Source: Pseudorasbora parva
Lineage: Eukaryota; Chordata; Actinopteri; Cypriniformes; Gobionidae
Direction: 5' to 3'
Length of the DNA: 64,000 bases
Assembly (NCBI RefSeq): GCF_024679245.1
Contig: NC_090174.1
Span: forward strand, 14,587,350 to 14,651,349
Shown one piece after another: positions 61,301 through 64,000 of this stretch. The notes below the pieces were generated by a model. The model was not told the origin of the DNA. It saw only the letters and a list, made by a program, of their open reading frames with translations, and did not search any database. Within the stretch, counting starts at the first letter, position 1; every line of letters begins with the position of its first letter. The translations under genes and the position numbers were made by a program.

Positions 61301-62499
61301 TACAATGTGTAAACTTTTCTATAGAGTAGTGGTTCACTGTGAACTTTAATATGATTGGTTTAATTTATCACCTGAGAACATGACACCATGAATATTTCAA
61401 GTTCAATTACCAACATTTTATTACAGCAACTTTATTTTAAGTTTCAGTTCTTGGCTAAATGAAAAATGTAATTTCAGCTTCGATGTTTTGTGAAAACATT
61501 TATTTAGGTGCATTACTCCTTGCGGTAACTTAAAACAGTTTGTCATATTAATGCTTGAAAATATAGCTGCCATAATATCTACCAGTTATCGCATCCTATG
61601 CATCATTATACTGCCCAGCCCTAGTTTGGATGATTATTTTCATTGTTGATGATACTGACAGCGAACGGTTGAAAAGCCCATCTCTTTTTCGCTCTGTCCT
61701 TGTTGCCCCCAACCCCTGAGCCCCTCCCCTCACTGTTCACGACATCACTGTCCATGATTCTGAGCTAGTGCCGTGGCGCAGCCCTCTCTGTCACTCATCA
61801 CTGTTGTCTTTGATTTTTCTCTGGTGCTGCATTTCCTTCCCCTTGTTTTTTTCTCTCTTAGCCCACATACGTTCAGGTTCTTAATCTGCAAAAATCTCTC
61901 ATTCTTCCCTCCCCCTTCGCCTTGTTCTTTTGCTGCTTCTGTTAGTTTTTGGTTTCTCTCATCGTTGAGAGAATGTGACGTGCTGATGGCACCATAGAGT
62001 GACTTGCAAGAGACTTTTTGTATGTTTTATTTTTTCATTTCTTTCTTCTCCCAAATGATCTGGTGGTGGGATAGTGGTAAGCAGGCCTGTCTTGCTCTCT
62101 CTCTCTCTCTCATTCTCTCTCGGCTCGTGTAGCCGTACAGTGCCTTTTCAGTCTCAGCCCTTCCACTGTCGCCCATCTCTTCAAGGCCTGTATTAATTGA
62201 ATGTGCGAGAACTGAGTGCATGTCAATTGCCCGTTTCTCAGTCCAGTTTTGGAAGACTTAAAACATGTGTTCAGCAGCCCTCTTTTTTAATTTACATTAT
62301 TTTGGTTGAACGTGTTATTTCCCCCTAATTCATTGCTTTGTGGTATGCAACAAGGCTTCAGGATCTAAAGTTTTGTATCCGTTTGTTTTGCTTTTGTCTT
62401 TCATTTCACTTGATGTGCTGCTACAGTATCCTGAGTGTGAGTGCAGATATAGAGACCATTGGTGAGATTCTTCTGAAGATCATCCCTACACTGGAGGAG
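45600..62499 (+). CDS. hnrnpk: hnrnpk, heterogeneous nuclear ribonucleoprotein K (5' part; runs off the window)
   Basis: Poly(C)-binding nuclear protein acting in splicing, transcription, mRNA stability and translation, with three KH domains. Five coding exons (52636-52696, 59212-59309, 59392-59448, 60320-60363, 62427-62499) join in phase to 333 nt or 111 codons, ending at phase 0 with the donor GAG/GTAAGC. The product begins [14 protein letters not shown] and continues [49 protein letters not shown] (KH1 with GKGG loop), [15 protein letters not shown] and [17 protein letters not shown]. It is nearly colinear with human HNRNPK. KH2, the RGG/KI region and KH3 lie beyond the window. Introns 1, 2 and 4 are large and full of transposons. 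Confidence 0.95.
46315..46396. repeat. (TA)n microsatellite in hnrnpk intron 1
   Basis: About 80 nt of alternating TA, directly followed by a tandem duplication (46401-46458). Confidence 0.96.
46401..46458. repeat. Perfect 29-bp tandem duplication
   Basis: Two identical 29-nt units starting TTTAAACTTGTAATTG and ending TTCATGTA sit next to the TA microsatellite. Confidence 0.95.
46642..46822. mobile_element. Foldback hAT-like MITE, 181 bp
   Basis: It is almost wholly palindromic: the left half CAGGGGCCCCCAATCTC and CAATCAAACACAC mirror GTGTGTTTGATTG and GAGATTGGGGACCGCTG. The flanks ATGTTAAT (46634-46641) and ATGTAAAT (46823-46830) form a 7-of-8 target duplication, as in hAT elements. Confidence 0.75.
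47919..48989 (+). mobile_element. Deleted hAT transposon with perfect 8-bp TSD
   Basis: The termini TAGGGATGCACCGG and CGGTGCATCCCTA are inverted. A perfect GTTAATTA duplication flanks it (47911-47918 and 48990-48997). The interior (48180-48382) encodes the C-terminal dimerisation block of a hAT transposase ([20 protein letters not shown]), preceded by an in-frame stretch with no catalytic domain, so the copy is internally deleted. Subterminal ATCGGTATCGGAATCGG repeats occur near the right end. Confidence 0.9.
49566..51420 (+). mobile_element. Tc1-like transposon nested in the hAT element, inactive
   Basis: Inverted termini of about 80 nt begin CACTCCTGAACAAAATCTTA and include CACTTGTGGATCATAAC on both sides. 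Insertion is at TA-rich DNA. The transposase has an N-terminal part (49557-50057 frame: [42 protein letters not shown]), a stop at 50058, a shifted middle, and the catalytic C-terminal part (50170-50583 frame: [29 protein letters not shown]). Stops and shifts make it dead. A 541-bp MITE sits in its right terminal repeat. Confidence 0.9.
50791..51331. mobile_element. PIF/Harbinger-like MITE inside the Tc1 right terminal repeat
   Basis: The termini GGCTGTGTTTCCACC and the complement of GGTGGACACATGGCC match at 12 of 15. TTA is duplicated at 50788-50790 and 51332-51334. Mentally removing it restores a right Tc1 repeat that pairs base for base with the left one across the junction (AGCACTTACAACC). 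Confidence 0.8.
52586..52696 (+). CDS. hnrnpk: hnrnpk exon with start codon (5' UTR 52586-52635; CDS from 52636)
   Basis: The acceptor CTCTTAG precedes 50 nt of 5' UTR. The ATG at 52636 (context ACAATGG) begins [20 protein letters not shown], aligned with human METEQPEETFPNTETNG. Donor AACG/GTAATG is followed by an exact 20-bp repeat of the splice junction (see 52684-52723). Confidence 0.93.
52684..52723 (+). repeat. 20-bp tandem duplication of the hnrnpk 5' splice site
   Basis: Two identical copies of ATTGACACTAACGGTAATGT, each with AACG/GTAATG. Only the upstream donor (after 52696) keeps frame with exon 59212; the downstream one (after 52716) adds 20 nt and shifts it. Confidence 0.95.
53673..53766. 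repeat. (CCAT)n microsatellite
   Basis: About 23 perfect CCAT units; gives a spurious HPSI-repeat reading. Confidence 0.97.
54188..54560. repeat. Fragment of a hAT-like or other interspersed repeat
   Basis: It starts TAGGGATGCTCATATTGACC, resembling a hAT-type end, and continues with a GC-richer block to a T-run at 54539-54558. No matching right terminus was found. Confidence 0.3.
55759..56099. mobile_element. Palindromic TTAA MITE, 340 bp
   Basis: TTAAAGGAATAGTTCACCAA mirrors the right end with GGGAACTATCCCTTTG. The inner arms TTTTGAAGAAGGTCAATAAT and CTAGTATTCTTCAAAATA are also complementary. It is a textbook fish foldback MITE. Confidence 0.8.
58077..58130 (-). repeat. Terminal fragment of the TTACTTCAGCGAT MITE family
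   Basis: TTTCTACTGATACAAAGC, then AATCGCTGAAGTAGCCCTTT, is the inverted end of the element at 11918-12692. Confidence 0.6.
59212..59309 (+). CDS. hnrnpk: hnrnpk coding exon: acidic linker, NLS-like segment, start of KH1
   Basis: This 98-nt exon encodes (G)[18 protein letters not shown], then [20 protein letters not shown] and FKRSR form the bipartite basic motif described as the classical NLS of hnRNP K. Acceptor CCTCAG, donor AAA/GTGAGT. Confidence 0.97.
59392..59448 (+). CDS. hnrnpk: hnrnpk coding exon: KH1 GXXG loop
   Basis: This 57-nt exon, phase 0 to 0, encodes [19 protein letters not shown]. The GKGG loop and flanking helices bind C-rich single-stranded nucleic acid. It is separated by only 82 nt of intron from the previous exon. 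Confidence 0.97.
60320..60363 (+). CDS. hnrnpk: hnrnpk coding exon: KH1 beta strand
   Basis: This 44-nt exon encodes [14 protein letters not shown] plus two bases of Arg. Acceptor ATGCAG, donor CG/GTATGT. The intron before it has a C/T-rich stretch (60060-60300). Confidence 0.96.
60718..61623. mobile_element. hAT-type MITE in hnrnpk intron 4
   Basis: The termini TAGGGGTGGGCGGTAT and the complement of ATACTGCCCAGCCCTA are inverted repeats. The flanks GTATGGAT (60710-60717) and GTTTGGAT (61624-61631) are a 7-of-8 target duplication. Length 906 bp, no transposase. Confidence 0.85.
62427..62499 (+). CDS. hnrnpk: hnrnpk coding exon: KH1 C-terminal helix
   Basis: This 73-nt exon completes Arg and encodes [20 protein letters not shown], then TLEE. 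Acceptor CTACAG, donor GAG/GTAAGC. It is the last exon inside the window; the next should begin with the linker to KH2. Confidence 0.97.
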
Positions 62500-63717
62500 G
62501 TAAGCTCAGCACCAACCTCAGTATCGAAGGTCCTAAAGGCCATATGAAATCCAAATTAAGTTTTGCAGGATTTATAATAATAATAAATATAGCTACATGC
62601 AGCAATTCCGAGGCCATGACATGCCAACATGGCTGAGAGTGACCAGCTGCAACACTGAACCATTAAAGACCTATTAACATAAGCTTAGACAAAATAGATA
62701 TACATTTATACATGAAGTTAAAATAAATAAAAAATAAATAAAGTAATGTATCACTTTTGACCAATAGGTGGTGCTGTGACCAAATTAATGTGGTGTGGTC
62801 AGAGTGAGGTGACAATGACACATGCACAGTTTGGTGTCAATATATCAACTTTGCAGAGATGCGTTAAAGGGATAGTTCACTTTGAAATAAAATTTTGATA
62901 TGTTTTAGCTTACCTCATGGGCTTCTGAGATGTAGGAGTATTTGTTTCCCCAGTAGTTTAAATTTTGATCATTTTAGGTCAAACTGTTCTTGTCTGTGCC
63001 TCACATAATGCAGGTCTATGGTCACCACCTCAAAGAGCATACACAGAGAAGTCCAAATTAAACAATCCCCCATCGTAAGTACACACCGATGGCCTAAGAC
63101 ACGAAACAAGCGGTTTGTGTGAGAAAACGAACAGTATTTATATCGTTTTTACCTCTTGTACACCACTACGTCCGACTGATCCGAGGGCGCGCATGCGTGT
63201 TTCCTGTTGTGACATTCGCGCATTCTGGCTTTAGTCTGTGCAAGCGCGGAAAGCGCCGGAAATGGATTTCTTGCGCGTGATTGCTCATGGTTAGCTTTGT
63301 ATCACGGCTTTAGGTTCACGGCTTTGGTACGGTTCTGTATTTACTATGTTTAGGGAAAAAGGTCTACTGTCAAATGAAAATAAGAACAAATAACTTAAAT
63401 ACAAGCAACAGCACAAATAAATATTATTGAGCAAAGATACTAATAAAATAAACAATGCTTCATACCAATTGTTGAAAAATTGAATAAAGTAATCAAATGT
63501 AAAGTAATTGCATATTTCACCGTTTAAATTAAATATTAATCCTTATTAAATTTACACAAGATATTCAATCAAGAGCAGTGAGTGATGTTCTTATCCTTTG
63601 TTAGACAATAAAAAGAACAGTAAAGGCTACTGCCCCTTTAAAGATTTGGATGGCCATAGGTTCTGTTGAAAGCGCTATATAAATGCAGTCCATTTACCAT
63701 ATATGTATATGTGCATG

Positions 63718-63792
<75 letters not shown>

Positions 63793-64000
63793 CTATACAT
63801 ATATTTATATATAAACAGTCTGTTTGTCTTTAGTCTGCCACAAAAAAACTACATTAAAATCACCTCAGATGTTATTGTGAAAATAAAAGAAAAACAATGA
63901 CTGTTGTAAGTAACAGTGCGTGAATCAGACCTTTCTGTATAGCCTAACGCTAATAAGCTTAAATAAAAATAAAGAAATAATTGTGTAGTGAAGTATTTTT
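62500..64000 (+). other. hnrnpk intron 5 (partial)
   Basis: Repeat-rich intron reaching the window edge. A TTAAAGGGATAGTTCAC terminus at 62864 starts a MITE-like segment whose partner end I could not place. A SINE/LINE-like tail is at 63669-63700 and a CA repeat at 63719-63788. No exon seen. Confidence 0.65.
63719..63788. repeat. (CA)n microsatellite
   Basis: About 69 nt of CA in hnrnpk intron 5. Confidence 0.97.

Noticed and set aside
45600..64000. miR-7 hairpin, which lies in an HNRNPK intron in vertebrates
   Set aside because: It belongs to a late intron; only the first five coding exons are inside this window and I saw no such hairpin.

Overview
This is a vertebrate nuclear window, almost certainly from a teleost and probably a cyprinid-like fish. 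It has short exons with GT/AG introns, heavy microsatellites, and many fish-type DNA transposons (Tc1/mariner, hAT, PIF/Harbinger-like and TTAA-target MITEs) plus a DIRS-type tyrosine-recombinase retrotransposon. There are no prokaryotic features. Two protein-coding genes can be read exon by exon.

Minus strand, 43916 down to 8108: a complete, apparently intact neurotrophin receptor tyrosine kinase, ntrk2 (TrkB). I placed 18 coding exons whose lengths and phases all agree. They total 2403 nt, or 800 codons plus a stop. In order they give a signal peptide, cysteine-rich cap, leucine-rich repeats, two Ig-like domains, a juxtamembrane stretch built from three tiny exons (15, 18 and 29 nt), a membrane helix, the NPQY adaptor site, and a full kinase ending in the YLDILG tail. 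The stretch from 8107 down to about 1.8 kb is the probable 3' UTR, interrupted by transposons.

Plus strand, about 45.6 kb to the right edge: the 5' part of hnrnpk. There is a probable noncoding first exon near 45.6 kb, then five coding exons (52586-52696, 59212-59309, 59392-59448, 60320-60363, 62427-62499) covering the first 111 residues and the first KH domain. The gene runs off the window. The two genes are divergent, with roughly 1.7 kb between the ntrk2 start codon and the inferred hnrnpk first exon.

The rest is mobile DNA, often nested: an 8-bp-TSD hAT element holding a Tc1 element holding a Harbinger-like MITE (49352-52248, hnrnpk intron 1); a Tc1-type element holding another TTA-TSD MITE (18467-20813); a DIRS element with inverted terminal repeats and an internal complementary region, but no reverse transcriptase, sitting inside a TTAA-family element (25231-29913); and several palindromic TTAA MITEs. 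I see no novel gene system. The noteworthy items are the ntrk2 microexons, the giant pyrimidine microsatellites at kinase-exon acceptors, a duplicated 5' splice site in hnrnpk, and the nesting. All coordinates come from reading the sequence by eye; family names rest on remembered motifs, not searches.
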